NCBI GenBank assembly: GCA_937891565.1
Contig: CALAHA010000190.1
Location: forward strand, 1 to 7,592
Length of the DNA stretch: 7,592 bases
Direction: 5' to 3'
Origin: an uncultured Ilumatobacter sp.
Lineage (GTDB): Bacteria > Actinomycetota > Acidimicrobiia > Acidimicrobiales > Ilumatobacteraceae
Shown here: positions 1 through 6,854 of the stretch, piece after piece
How positions within the stretch are numbered: the first letter of the stretch is position 1
Layout of the letters: the number at the start of each line of letters is the position of its first letter
Translations under genes and position numbers: made by a program
The notes under the pieces: generated by a model
The model's database searches: none
Told to the model about the DNA's origin: nothing
The model's input: the letters and a program-made list of their open reading frames with translations, nothing else

Positions 1-2
1 GC

Positions 3-926
3 ACGATCGTGCTCAAGCCTTCAGAGATTGCACCGCTCAACGCATTCATTCTTGCTGAAATCATTGACGAAGTCGGCCTTCCAGCAGGTGTCTTCAACCT
101 CGTCAGCGGCAATGGCACGACAGTCGGCGCTGCGATTTCGGAGCATCCGGGCATCGACATGGTCAGCTTTACCGGCTCGTCGCGCGCCGGAAAGCAGGTC
201 GCTGCTTCGGCAGCCGCCTCGATCAAGCGGGTAGCTCTGGAGCTCGGCGGCAAGTCGGCCAACATCGTCCTTGACGACGCCGATTTCGCCAAGGTGATCC
301 CGAAGGGCGTGTTTGCCTGCTTCCTCAACTCGGGGCAGACCTGCACCGCCCACACCCGCATGCTCGTCCCAAACAGCCGCTACGACGAGGCCGTCGAAAT
401 CGCCGCTGCCGCCGTTGCGGCCACACAGGTCGGAGACCCGACCGAAGAGGGCATGCACCTCGGTCCGCTCATCAGCCAGGCCCAGTGGGATCGCGTGCAG
501 GAATACATCCAGAAGGGCATCGACGAAGGCGCAGTGGTTGCCGCCGGCGGCCTTGGCAAGCCTGAAGGCCACGAGACCGGTTACTTCGTTAAGCCGACGG
601 TGTTTGCAAACGTCACGAACGACATGACCATTGCCCAGGAAGAGATCTTCGGCCCGGTGCTGTCGATCATCGGGTATGACGATGACGACGATGCTGTGCG
701 CATTGCCAATGACAGCCTCTATGGCCTGAGCGGCGGCGTCTGGTCTGCGGACCAAGATCGGGCCATGGCCGTTGCACGCCGGATGCGCACCGGCGCCGTC
801 GACGTCAACGGCGGCAGCTTCAACATCGCTGCACCGTTCGGTGGCTACAAGCAGTCCGGCTACGGCCGCGAGAATGGCCCGTACGGCATCGAAGAATTTC
901 TCCAAACCAAATCCCTCCAACTCTGA
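3..926 (+). CDS. NAD(P)-dependent aldehyde dehydrogenase, 5' end cut by the window
   Basis: This protein oxidises an aldehyde to the carboxylic acid with NAD(P)+ in the cytoplasm; the substrate cannot be read from the sequence. The reading frame is open to the left edge (Thr-Ile-Val-Leu-Lys-Pro-Ser-Glu, a standard ALDH cofactor-site stretch), so the GTG at position 9 is not a real start. About 307 residues are visible out of the usual 475-500. Family marks in order are FTGS near visible residue 57, LELGGKS with the general-base Glu (codon 240-242), NSGQTCTAHTR with the catalytic Cys (codon 342-344), EEIFGPV, and a C-terminal PFGGYKQSGYGRE. All key residues are intact and the C-terminus looks complete. 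It is separated from the next gene by a 200-bp gap holding a large palindrome, so it probably ends its own transcription unit. Family assignment is secure and the substrate is unknown. Confidence 0.95.
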   Translation, partial: TIVLKPSEIAPLNAFILAEIIDEVGLPAGVFNLVSGNGTTVGAAISEHPGIDMVSFTGSSRAGKQVAASAAASIKRVALELGGKSANIVLDDADFAKVIPKGVFACFLNSGQTCTAHTRMLVPNSRYDEAVEIAAAAVAATQVGDPTEEGMHLGPLISQAQWDRVQEYIQKGIDEGAVVAAGGLGKPEGHETGYFVKPTVFANVTNDMTIAQEEIFGPVLSIIGYDDDDDAVRIANDSLYGLSGGVWSADQDRAMAVARRMRTGAVDVNGGSFNIAAPFGGYKQSGYGRENGPYGIEEFLQTKSLQL

Positions 927-929
927 GTC

Positions 930-1020
930 GGTCGAGATCCTCCGATCTCAGCGTTGCGAGAACGCCTCGGTGCCGAGAGGCACCTTCGTGTTTCGCATCT
1001 CGAGATCGGAGGATCTGACC
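930..1020. repeat. Nested imperfect palindrome (REP-like element or hairpin terminator)
   Basis: Outer arms 935-949 (agatcctccgatctc) and 1002-1016 are perfect 15-bp inverted complements. They extend to 930-933/1017-1020 past one bulged base (934). A middle stem pairs 955-964 with 987-997, with one G-U pair and one bulge. An apical stem pairs 969-974 (ggtgcc) with 979-984 (ggcacc) around the loop GAGA, a GNRA-type tetraloop. It starts 4 nt after the aldehyde dehydrogenase stop. There is no T-run on either side, so it is not a classic intrinsic terminator. It could act as a terminator or RNA stabiliser, or be a dispersed palindromic (REP/MITE-like) repeat. No second copy is seen in this window. 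Confidence 0.75.
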
Positions 1021-1057
1021 CCGACGCAGCGGAATGCGGGCGGGCAAACCGTGACTG

Positions 1058-1086
1058 TTGCGGGTGGTGGGACTTACTGATATCGG
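1058..1086 (+). promoter_or_regulatory. Possible promoter for the hydroxybutyryl-CoA dehydrogenase operon
   Basis: A TTGCGG hexamer (1058-1063) and a TATCGG hexamer (1081-1086) are spaced by 17 nt, with a TGA just before the second. Each matches three of six bases of the housekeeping sigma consensus. It lies between the palindrome and the first gene of the run, about 40 nt before the start codon. This is a weak match and position is the main support. Confidence 0.25.
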
Positions 1087-1125
1087 GGTCCAGGCCGTGG
1101 CCTCGTTCATGTCGTCGCTACGGTT

Positions 1126-2010
1126 ATGGCAATGATTGAGATTCGACCGAATATTCAACGTGTGGGCGTCGTGGGCTGCGGACAGATGGGCGCTGGCATC
1201 GCCGAAGTTTGCGTACGGGCTGGCCTCGACACCGTCGTCCACGAGATCGATGCCGCCGGTGCCGAGCGCGGACGCAACCGCCTCATCAGCTCGTTCGATA
1301 GGGCCGTTGCACGCGACCGCATGACTGAAGTCGAGCGCGACGCTGCGATTGCCCGCCTCACCTTCACAACCGATCTCGCCGATATGGCTGACCGACGGAT
1401 GGTCATCGAGGCCGTCATTGAAGACGAAGCGCTGAAGACCAGCGTGTTCAAGACGCTCGACCAAGTGGTTCAGGCTGACGATGCGATCCTCGCGAGTAAC
1501 ACCAGCTCGATTCCGATTATGAAGCTTGGCATTGCCACGCAGCGACCCGAAAGCGTTATCGGCATTCACTTCTTCAACCCTGTGCCGGTGCTCAAACTAG
1601 TCGAGCTCGTCACGAGCCTCATGACCGATTCGGCAACCGTCGACGCGGCGAACCACTTCGCCGAAGACACGCTTGGCAAGATCGTCATTCGGAGTAAAGA
1701 CCGTGCGGGCTTCGTTGTGAACGCACTGCTGATCCCCTACATCCTGTCGGCCATCCGCATGATGGAATCAGGCTTCGCTACTGCCGTCGACATCGACCAC
1801 GGCATGGTCGAGGGGTGTAACCATCCAATGGGCCCGCTCAGCCTCGCCGACCTGATTGGTCTTGATACAACGCTGGCCGTCGCTGTGAGTATGTACGACG
1901 AGTTCAAAGAGCCGCTCTACGCCGCGCCGCCGATGTTGTCGCGCATGGTCGAAGCTGGGCTGCTCGGTCGGAAGTCCGGTCGCGGTTTCTACGACTACGG
2001 AACGAAGTGA
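1126..2010 (+). CDS. hbd: 3-hydroxybutyryl-CoA / 3-hydroxyacyl-CoA dehydrogenase
   Basis: This enzyme interconverts (S)-3-hydroxybutyryl-CoA and acetoacetyl-CoA with NAD(P)(H) in the cytoplasm, in fatty-acid or related acyl-CoA catabolism. The 294-residue length is typical of the stand-alone enzyme (FadB2/PaaH/Hbd type). The N-terminal Rossmann fold has GCGQMG at residues 17-22, with acidic Glu40 at the end of strand 2, which favours NAD. NTSS is at 125-128, HFFNP with catalytic His148 at 148-152, Glu160 in LVELV, and Asn199 in RAGFVVNALL. The C-terminal helical domain holds NHPMGPLSLADLIGLD and ends in GRKSGRGFYDY. No clear Shine-Dalgarno precedes ATG 1126; ATG 1132 is an alternative, and the 8-codon reading frame beginning at 1109 stops on it (ATGA). 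The gene opens a four-gene run, and the cobalamin-binding subunit starts 4 nt after its stop. The family is certain; chain-length preference is inferred. Confidence 0.93.
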   Translation: MAMIEIRPNIQRVGVVGCGQMGAGIAEVCVRAGLDTVVHEIDAAGAERGRNRLISSFDRAVARDRMTEVERDAAIARLTFTTDLADMADRRMVIEAVIEDEALKTSVFKTLDQVVQADDAILASNTSSIPIMKLGIATQRPESVIGIHFFNPVPVLKLVELVTSLMTDSATVDAANHFAEDTLGKIVIRSKDRAGFVVNALLIPYILSAIRMMESGFATAVDIDHGMVEGCNHPMGPLSLADLIGLDTTLAVAVSMYDEFKEPLYAAPPMLSRMVEAGLLGRKSGRGFYDYGTK

Positions 2011-2014
2011 ACTG

Positions 2015-2404
2015 ATGGCGGGCGAACGAGTTCTCGTTGCAAAGGTCGGCCTGGATGGTCACGACCGCGGTGTCAAGGTTGTGGCGCGCATCTTGCGTGA
2101 CGCAGGTTACGAAGTGATTTATACTGGCCTCTTTCAGACGCCTGACACCGTTGCCGCAGCAGCTGTCGATGAAGATGTCGATGCGATCGGCCTGTCGATG
2201 TTGTCTGGTGCACATATGACGCTGGCGCCGATGGTCGTCCAGAAGTTGCGCGAGCGCGGCGTTGATATCCCCGTCGTTGTGGGTGGCATTGTTCCCGACC
2301 ACGACGTCGACGAACTTTCTGCAGCTGGCATCGCGAAGATCCTCACGCCCGGCGCGAGCGCCGCAGAAGTCGTCGAGGCTATTCGTTCGGCCATCGAAGA
2401 CTGA
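2015..2404 (+). CDS. Stand-alone cobalamin-binding subunit of an acyl-CoA mutase
   Basis: This small protein (129 residues) is a single B12-binding domain like the C-terminal domain of methylmalonyl-CoA mutase. It holds adenosylcobalamin for a carbon-skeleton rearrangement carried out by a separate large subunit. The signature D14-G-H16-D-R-G19 supplies the lower cobalt-ligand histidine. LSMLSG (Ser61, Leu63) and VVGG (residues 88-91) are the other two binding segments, followed by GVD/GIAKILTPG turns. Nothing is missing for a complete Rossmann-like domain. In two-subunit enzymes of this kind (IcmB of isobutyryl-CoA mutase, HcmB of 2-hydroxyisobutyryl-CoA mutase) the small chain is about this size, whereas common actinobacterial methylmalonyl-CoA mutase carries the domain fused. 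No catalytic large subunit is in the window. The 4-nt gap after the dehydrogenase implies coupled translation. Which mutase it serves is open. Confidence 0.9.
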   Translation: MAGERVLVAKVGLDGHDRGVKVVARILRDAGYEVIYTGLFQTPDTVAAAAVDEDVDAIGLSMLSGAHMTLAPMVVQKLRERGVDIPVVVGGIVPDHDVDELSAAGIAKILTPGASAAEVVEAIRSAIED

Positions 2405-2413
2405 CGGGCCTCG

Positions 2414-3364
2414 ATGGCAGCGAACCGCGTCGACCGGGTCGAACGACTCACCAATCTGCTGGCGCTGTTACTGGAGTCTGAACGTCCACTCACGCTCATT
2501 CAGATCACTGGCGCGCTCGCTGGTCAATATCCAGATGCGGAGCGACCGCGACGGGCCGCCTTCGAACGTGACAAGGCAGCGCTGCGTGACATCGGCGTTC
2601 CAATCGAGTCTGAGCGCTTCGATGACAATGCGACGTATCGCATCGACCGAGCGGCGTACGAGCTCGCCGATCTCGAACTTGATGCCGACGAGACCCGTGC
2701 ACTCCAAGTCGCTGTCGCTGCGGTTCGCACCGACACCTCAGCTGGACGTGACGCCCTGTGGAAGCTCGGTGGCGCATCTGCCGGCAACGGTGCTGCGGTG
2801 TCTGCTGTGCTGCCTCAACGCCCCGAGCTTCCGGTCATCAGATCTGCCGTTGCCAATAGGTCGACGCTGGTGTTCGTGTACCGCGGCGATCGCCGGAAGC
2901 TCGACCCGTGGGGACTCCTGCTGCGCGGCGGCTTTTGGTATGTCGTTGGCCATGATCACGACCGCAATGAGAATCGGACGTTCCGGGTCGACCGATTCGA
3001 TGGCGGTGTCGATGCGATCGAGGTCGGGCCCACTGGCACCTTTACTCGGCCCGATTCATTCGACCCACGCGATGCGTTTCCCGCAGACCCGAAGCAGATC
3101 GGCCACGCGCCGGGGGACGGCGTCCTTGCCATCGTGTGGATCGATGCGACCCGAGCCGATGCGATCGAGCGTGAGGTCGGTTCAGCGCGAGTGCTCGAAC
3201 GTCATGCCGACGGCTCGATCAACGTGGAAGTCCCCGCATCTCATCTCGATGCCTTCAGGTCTTGGTTGATCGGTTTGCTCGATCACGCAGCCGTCGTGTC
3301 GCCGCCCGAGATCCGTGATCAAATCATCGACTGGCTCACCGGCGTCGTCGAGGCGGCATCATGA
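2414..3364 (+). CDS. pafB: PafB-like WYL-domain transcriptional regulator
   Basis: PafB and PafC together form the PafBC activator that switches on many DNA-repair genes after damage in mycobacteria. This 316-residue protein has the standard plan. A winged helix-turn-helix lies at residues 5-80 (RVDRVERLTNLLALLLESE, then a second helix pair and a YRIDR wing). The WYL domain lies at about 148-200, with LDPWGLLLRGGFWYVVGHD and the RTFRVDRF strand. A C-terminal WCX-like domain covers about 235-316. ATG 2414 lies 9 nt after the mutase-subunit stop, and its own stop overlaps the start of the next WYL gene. The tandem arrangement of two different WYL proteins with an ATGA overlap makes the PafB call firm. 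In many actinobacteria the pair follows the Pup ligase gene pafA; here acyl-CoA genes sit in front instead. Confidence 0.9.
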   Translation: MAANRVDRVERLTNLLALLLESERPLTLIQITGALAGQYPDAERPRRAAFERDKAALRDIGVPIESERFDDNATYRIDRAAYELADLELDADETRALQVAVAAVRTDTSAGRDALWKLGGASAGNGAAVSAVLPQRPELPVIRSAVANRSTLVFVYRGDRRKLDPWGLLLRGGFWYVVGHDHDRNENRTFRVDRFDGGVDAIEVGPTGTFTRPDSFDPRDAFPADPKQIGHAPGDGVLAIVWIDATRADAIEREVGSARVLERHADGSINVEVPASHLDAFRSWLIGLLDHAAVVSPPEIRDQIIDWLTGVVEAAS

Positions 3365-4320
3365 AGGGGCCGCGCAACGCAGAAGATCGGCTGAGTCGCC
3401 TCCTGGTGATGCTCCCGTGGCTGATGGAACAGGGCGAGGTCCCCCTTGTTGAGGTTGCTGCGCGTTTCGACCTGACCGCCGACCAGGTCCAAGACGACCT
3501 GGAGTTGGTGGCGATGTGTGGCCTCCCGCCGTTCGTCGATGAGATGATCGACGTTTTTGTCGATGACGGTCTGGTCTTCGTTGGTGTCCCTCGACTCTTC
3601 ACCCGGCCGCTGCGGCTGACGGCGCCCGAGGGTTTCTCACTCCTTGCGTCGGCACGCGCTGCCATGGAGTTGCCGGGTGCTGATCGCTCGGGGTCGCTGG
3701 GCCGAGCGCTCGACAAGCTGGCCAGAGCGCTGACGGATGCGGGCGTTGACGGGGCTGGCTCCGACGACACTGCGGGCGTGGCGATTGACATGTCGCGACC
3801 GGAGGCGACTGATGAAGTGGTCGAGGCGGTTGCGGCGGCCGCTGAGTTGACCATGCTGTATTACTCGCCGGCCCGCGACGAACGTGCCGAGCGAATCATT
3901 GTGCCGCGCCACGTGTTCGTCGATGCGGGGAACTGGTATGTCGTGGCTGACGACGCGAAGTCGAATGAGCGGCGGACCTTCCGGATCGACCGGATCGACA
4001 GCGTTGCCCCTACTGGGCGAGTTGTGCCGACGACTGATCCTGTGGACGGGCCACCGGGCTTTTTCGCCGATGCTGAGTTGCCGCACGCCACGCTTCGGTT
4101 AGCGCCGGCTGCGCAGTGGATCCTCGACCGGTATCCGGTCGGTGAGGTCACCCAACTGAACCGACCCAAGGGCTGGATCGAAGTCGATGTCCCGGTAGCC
4201 AACGAACGATGGTTGGCGAGACTGCTGATCCGGCTCGGCCCAGACGTGGTGGTGCTTTCGCCGAAGGACGCAGCACTGCAGGCCGCAGATTTGGCCGCCC
4301 GGATGCTCGCCCGCTACTGA
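3361..4320 (+). CDS. pafC: PafC-like WYL-domain transcriptional regulator
   Basis: This is the partner of the preceding gene, probably forming a PafBC heterodimer. It has 319 residues. A divergent N-terminal winged helix covers about residues 6-80 (EDRLSRLLVMLPWLMEQGEVPLVEVAARF). The WYL domain lies at about 160-212, with IVPRHVFVDAGNWYVVADD and RRTFRIDRID. A C-terminal WCX-like domain runs from about 240 to the end. Its ATG shares four bases (ATGA) with the pafB stop, so translation is almost surely coupled and the two chains are made together. The gene ends by overlapping the end of the minus-strand exonuclease gene by 7 bp, leaving no room for a terminator between them. The WYL domain is thought to sense a ligand or nucleic-acid signal, but the sequence does not show which. 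Confidence 0.9.
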   Translation: MKGPRNAEDRLSRLLVMLPWLMEQGEVPLVEVAARFDLTADQVQDDLELVAMCGLPPFVDEMIDVFVDDGLVFVGVPRLFTRPLRLTAPEGFSLLASARAAMELPGADRSGSLGRALDKLARALTDAGVDGAGSDDTAGVAIDMSRPEATDEVVEAVAAAAELTMLYYSPARDERAERIIVPRHVFVDAGNWYVVADDAKSNERRTFRIDRIDSVAPTGRVVPTTDPVDGPPGFFADAELPHATLRLAPAAQWILDRYPVGEVTQLNRPKGWIEVDVPVANERWLARLLIRLGPDVVVLSPKDAALQAADLAARMLARY

Positions 4321-4886
4321 GGTCGTTTGGAGCCCACGAAGAACGGGGCGAGTTGTTCAGGTTCGACGATGTGGTGAGCAGCGAGCAGGTGAGGAAGGAC
4401 GGCGGCGGTTGCCGTGGCGTCGGCTAAAGCGTCGTGGGGAGCGGTGAGGTCGACGCCGTAGCGCTCGGCCACATCAACGAGGCGGTGCGACATCTGACGG
4501 TCGGGGTCGAGCTGGCGCGACATGCGCAGCGTGCAGAGCTGGGGGCCGAGTTCGAAGCCGGCACGGCGGTGTGTTGCACGGACGATGAAGCCTGCGTCGA
4601 ACTGGGCGTTGTGCGCCGTGAAAATGGCTCCGTCGAGTAGGGGCGCCAGCTGGTCGAGCGCTGTCGAGAGCCGTGGAGCGCCTCGAAGCATCGGGCGGGT
4701 GAGGCCGTGAATGTGTGTCGGCCCGACACTCTGGAGGGGCCATCGCAATCGGACGAGAGTTGACCACTGATCGATGACTGTTCCGTCGGCCTCGATGATG
4801 ACAGCGCCAAGTTGGAGAATGCGGTGGCGTCGGTCGGAGAGACCTGAGGTCTCGACATCGACGACAGCAAAGCGGGGGAGCGGCAC
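4314..4886 (-). CDS. DEDDh 3'-5' exonuclease (DnaQ / epsilon-like)
   Basis: This is predicted to remove nucleotides from the 3' end of DNA or RNA with two metal ions, like the proofreading epsilon subunit. With the start used here (190 residues) all five catalytic residues are visible: Asp10 and Glu12 in VVDVETSG, Asp97 in HNAQFD, and His151 and Asp156 in PHDALAD. GTG 4886 is chosen because AAGGTGG sits 5 nt upstream; GTG 4895 is in frame but too close to that site. The frame stays open to 5099, but that extension is arginine-rich, lies over whiB and shows no family similarity. There is no polymerase, helicase or UvrC-like domain, so this is a free-standing exonuclease. It lies downstream of whiB on the same strand (about 50 nt) and may be co-transcribed. 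Its end overlaps pafC tail to tail. The substrate is unknown. Confidence 0.85.
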   Translation of the reverse strand: MPLPRFAVVDVETSGLSDRRHRILQLGAVIIEADGTVIDQWSTLVRLRWPLQSVGPTHIHGLTRPMLRGAPRLSTALDQLAPLLDGAIFTAHNAQFDAGFIVRATHRRAGFELGPQLCTLRMSRQLDPDRQMSHRLVDVAERYGVDLTAPHDALADATATAAVLPHLLAAHHIVEPEQLAPFFVGSKRPQ

Positions 4887-4936
4887 AGATGCCACCTTAG
4901 GCAACGTGTGTCGCAACGACTGCGCTGCGGTGTCGG

Positions 4937-5257
4937 TCAGCTCGCTTCGCGGGCGATGCGTGTCCGGACACCGATCGGTGCGGCAACCGTGTAGCCGGCC
5001 AGATGTCGTTCTTCTTCGGACTCGCTGGCCCAGAAACCGTATTCGTGGTTGTCCCGTGCGAACTGTTGGCAGGCGATATGGACGACGCAGTCTGTGCACA
5101 GCCGGTTGGCCTTAGCTTCCCGACGAGCGCGGGCCTGTGGGCGTTCTGCCTTGGGTGGGAAGAAGAGTTTGGTGTTCCCACGGCAGTTGGCCAAATCACG
5201 CCAATCGTCTGAGTACACGATCGTCGCCTTGAAGTCAGTGAGTTGCAGCACGTCCAA
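4937..5257 (-). CDS. WhiB-family [4Fe-4S] transcriptional regulator
   Basis: WhiB proteins are actinobacterial regulators that bind a redox-sensitive 4Fe-4S cluster and usually act through the housekeeping sigma factor. This one has 106 residues. Its four cluster cysteines are Cys25, Cys54, Cys57 and Cys63 (C-x28-C-x2-C-x5-C, the classic spacing). A WRDLANC lead-in precedes them and a YGFWASESEEER turn (residues 73-84) takes the place of the usual G-[VI]-W motif. The tail GVRTRIARE is only moderately basic. The predicted start is TTG 5257, 5-6 nt after GAGGA in the strong site gaggaaagg (5267-5259); an in-frame GTG at 5251 is an equally workable start. An AT-rich promoter-like stretch lies just upstream. 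Which WhiB class this is (sporulation, redox or nitric oxide response) cannot be told. Confidence 0.93.
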   Translation of the reverse strand: MDVLQLTDFKATIVYSDDWRDLANCRGNTKLFFPPKAERPQARARREAKANRLCTDCVVHIACQQFARDNHEYGFWASESEEERHLAGYTVAAPIGVRTRIAREAS

Positions 5258-5282
5258 ACCTTTCCTCGTGTGAAGATGTTTA

Positions 5283-5310
5283 ACACTAATTATTCGAAGT
5301 GGTTCAACAA
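5283..5310 (-). promoter_or_regulatory. Likely whiB promoter
   Basis: Reading the minus strand, TTGTTG (5310-5305) and TAGTGT (5288-5283) are 16 nt apart. The second fits the TAnnnT form seen in actinobacterial -10 boxes. The stretch 5278-5320 is clearly AT-richer than its surroundings. A start of transcription near 5276 would leave a leader of about 20 nt containing the ribosome site at 5267-5259. Confidence 0.4.
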
Positions 5311-5402
5311 ACGGATGAAAGTTCGTCGTTGGACACGTGTTGGCCCGACGCAGACCCCTTCTCGGCGCGTCGGCGCGTGCGCGGTCTCAATGCGTGGACG
5401 TC

Positions 5403-5421
5403 CCCGACTGGGTGAGTCGGG
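5403..5421 (-). terminator. Hairpin downstream of phoH2
   Basis: CCCGACT (5403-5409) and AGTCGGG (5415-5421) form a perfect 7-bp stem around a 5-nt loop, about 30 nt after the phoH2 stop. There is no T-run, so it would be a weak or factor-dependent terminator, as is common in high-GC actinobacteria. The rest of 5322-5451 is GC-rich with short repeats (cggcgcgt twice near 5362-5378) and no gene that I can support. Confidence 0.4.
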
Positions 5422-5451
5422 TGGGAGCCGGGTCGGTGAGTCCAGCAGGCG

Positions 5452-6852
5452 TCAGAGCAGTTCAGCGGCGAGGCTGGCCACATCGCTGCGCTCGCACGCG
5501 GTCAGGGTGATGTGCCCAAAACAGCGCTGTCCGCTGAACGCCGATGCTAAAACACTGAGCGCATTGTTGGATTCGCCGAGATACGGCGCATCGATCTGAC
5601 TCGTATCACCGGTGAAGATCACCTTGGTGCCCTCGCCGACCCGGGTGAGGATTGTTCGAAGTGTGGTCGGCTCAAGATTTTGTGCCTCGTCGATCAGCAC
5701 GATCTGGCGCTGGAGCGAACGGCCCCGGAGGAAGGTCACCGACTCCAGCGATAGTTGTCCGCGTTCGGTGAGTTCATCGACGAGGTTGCCAGCATCGTGG
5801 CTACTGCCCATATCGGTCAGCGCGGCGACGGCATCGTGAATCGCCGCCATCCAGGGATCGAGTTTTTCATTGAGGGCGCCGGGTAGGAAGCCGACATCAG
5901 CGCGCCCGACGGGAACGAGGGGCCGGTACACGGCGAGGCGCTCGTAGCGGCGCTGCTCGACGACCTGTTCGAGACCCGCAGCTATTGCGAGCAGCGTCTT
6001 GCCGGTTCCGGCCCTGCCGTCGAGGGCAATGACCTTGATTTCTGGGTCGAGGAGCAACTCAAGCGCGAATCGCTGCTCTTTGTTGCGTGGCCGGAGCCCC
6101 CATGCTTCGGGCGCCGAACGAGGGAGGAGAACCATCTCGTTGCCGACCGCCCGGACCAGTGCTGACTGGGATCCGGCCTGAAGCACGGCGAACTCGTTCT
6201 CCGCGATCTCCAATCCTGGTAACACGGACTCGATAGCGACGCCTCCTGCGGTATACAGGGCATCGATTGCCTCAGGGGCCGCATCGATGGTGGACCAGCC
6301 GATTGCAGGCCGGTCGTTGTTGCGTCGACCAAGCGTGTGCTCGGCGGCCGAGACGCCGAGGTGCGCGGCCTTGATGCGTAGCGCTGCGTCGTTGCTGATC
6401 ATCGTGGTCGGGCCGAAGTCGGACTGGCCGATCGCTGCGCCGATGATCCGGTTGTCGGGGACCTTGGGATCGAGGCCGTGCTCGATTAACAGGTGCTTGC
6501 GGATGTTGTTGATCTCGATTTGCAGAGTCGCCCCGGGCGCTCCCGTCGGAACCGGTTGGGCCAGGGACCCGCCATGGGCAACGCGAAGTTCTTCGAGTGT
6601 GCGCAGTGCGGTGCGTGCGGATCGACCGACATCGTCGCTGCGGCTCTTGAGGCCATCGAGTTCTTCGACCACGGTGAGCGGAATGATGATGTCAGCCTCG
6701 GTGAACTCGAGGACGCATGTCGGGTCGGCGATCAGTACGGATGTGTCGATCACGAGCCGGACTTTCGTCGACGATATGCCGGCCATCACCTCCGTTCCGA
6801 GCGGTCGAGGTGCCAGTGCGGCAGCGTCAGCGGAAGGAAGCAGGTCGGTCAT
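5452..6852 (-). CDS. phoH2: PhoH2-type protein: PIN ribonuclease domain fused to PhoH ATPase
   Basis: Proteins of this kind unwind and cut RNA with ATP. The 466 residues hold two domains. The N-terminal PIN domain (about 28-165) has all four acidic metal ligands: Asp36 in VIDTS, Glu63 in VVEELD, Asp133 in VPDN and Asp155 in SNDAAL. The C-terminal PhoH ATPase (about 255-466) has Walker A GRAGTGKT at 279-286, RPLVPVGRADVGFLPG, Walker B VLIDEAQN at 385-392 and the sensor-like TGDTSQID at 414-421. The linker of about 90 residues matches the family layout. ATG 6852 is chosen because GAGGAG lies 5 nt upstream; ATG 6855 and GTG 6858 are in frame but too close to it. The stop of a possible small upstream ORF (6855-6857) overlaps this start. 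It transcribes away from the HU gene. All active-site residues are intact, so it should be functional. Confidence 0.95.
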   Translation of the reverse strand: MTDLLPSADAAALAPRPLGTEVMAGISSTKVRLVIDTSVLIADPTCVLEFTEADIIIPLTVVEELDGLKSRSDDVGRSARTALRTLEELRVAHGGSLAQPVPTGAPGATLQIEINNIRKHLLIEHGLDPKVPDNRIIGAAIGQSDFGPTTMISNDAALRIKAAHLGVSAAEHTLGRRNNDRPAIGWSTIDAAPEAIDALYTAGGVAIESVLPGLEIAENEFAVLQAGSQSALVRAVGNEMVLLPRSAPEAWGLRPRNKEQRFALELLLDPEIKVIALDGRAGTGKTLLAIAAGLEQVVEQRRYERLAVYRPLVPVGRADVGFLPGALNEKLDPWMAAIHDAVAALTDMGSSHDAGNLVDELTERGQLSLESVTFLRGRSLQRQIVLIDEAQNLEPTTLRTILTRVGEGTKVIFTGDTSQIDAPYLGESNNALSVLASAFSGQRCFGHITLTACERSDVASLAAELL

Positions 6853-6854
6853 CA

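Noticed and set aside
21..920. 299-codon minus-strand frame antisense to the aldehyde dehydrogenase
   Set aside because: It covers the same span as a gene with all catalytic residues intact, and has no motif of its own.
927..1020. A tRNA or structured non-coding RNA in the palindrome
   Set aside because: It has no cloverleaf or known RNA core, only a single long hairpin.
820..1569. 249-codon minus-strand frame over the palindrome and hbd
   Set aside because: It is antisense to hbd, has no recognisable motif and crosses the palindrome. It is a shadow frame.
2262..3269. 335-codon open frame on the plus strand over pafB
   Set aside because: It is rich in Arg, Ser and Pro with no domain, and lies out of frame over a clear WYL regulator. 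It is a high-GC shadow.
4887..5099. Long N-terminal extension of the exonuclease
   Set aside because: It lies over the whiB coding region, is arginine-rich without similarity to the family, and a good start with a ribosome site exists at 4886.
5228..5250. gtcagtg near 5234, resembling part of the PafBC/RecA-NDp promoter motif (TTGTCRGTG)
   Set aside because: The TTGT part is missing, no TAnnnT box lies at the right distance, and it sits inside whiB pointing the wrong way.
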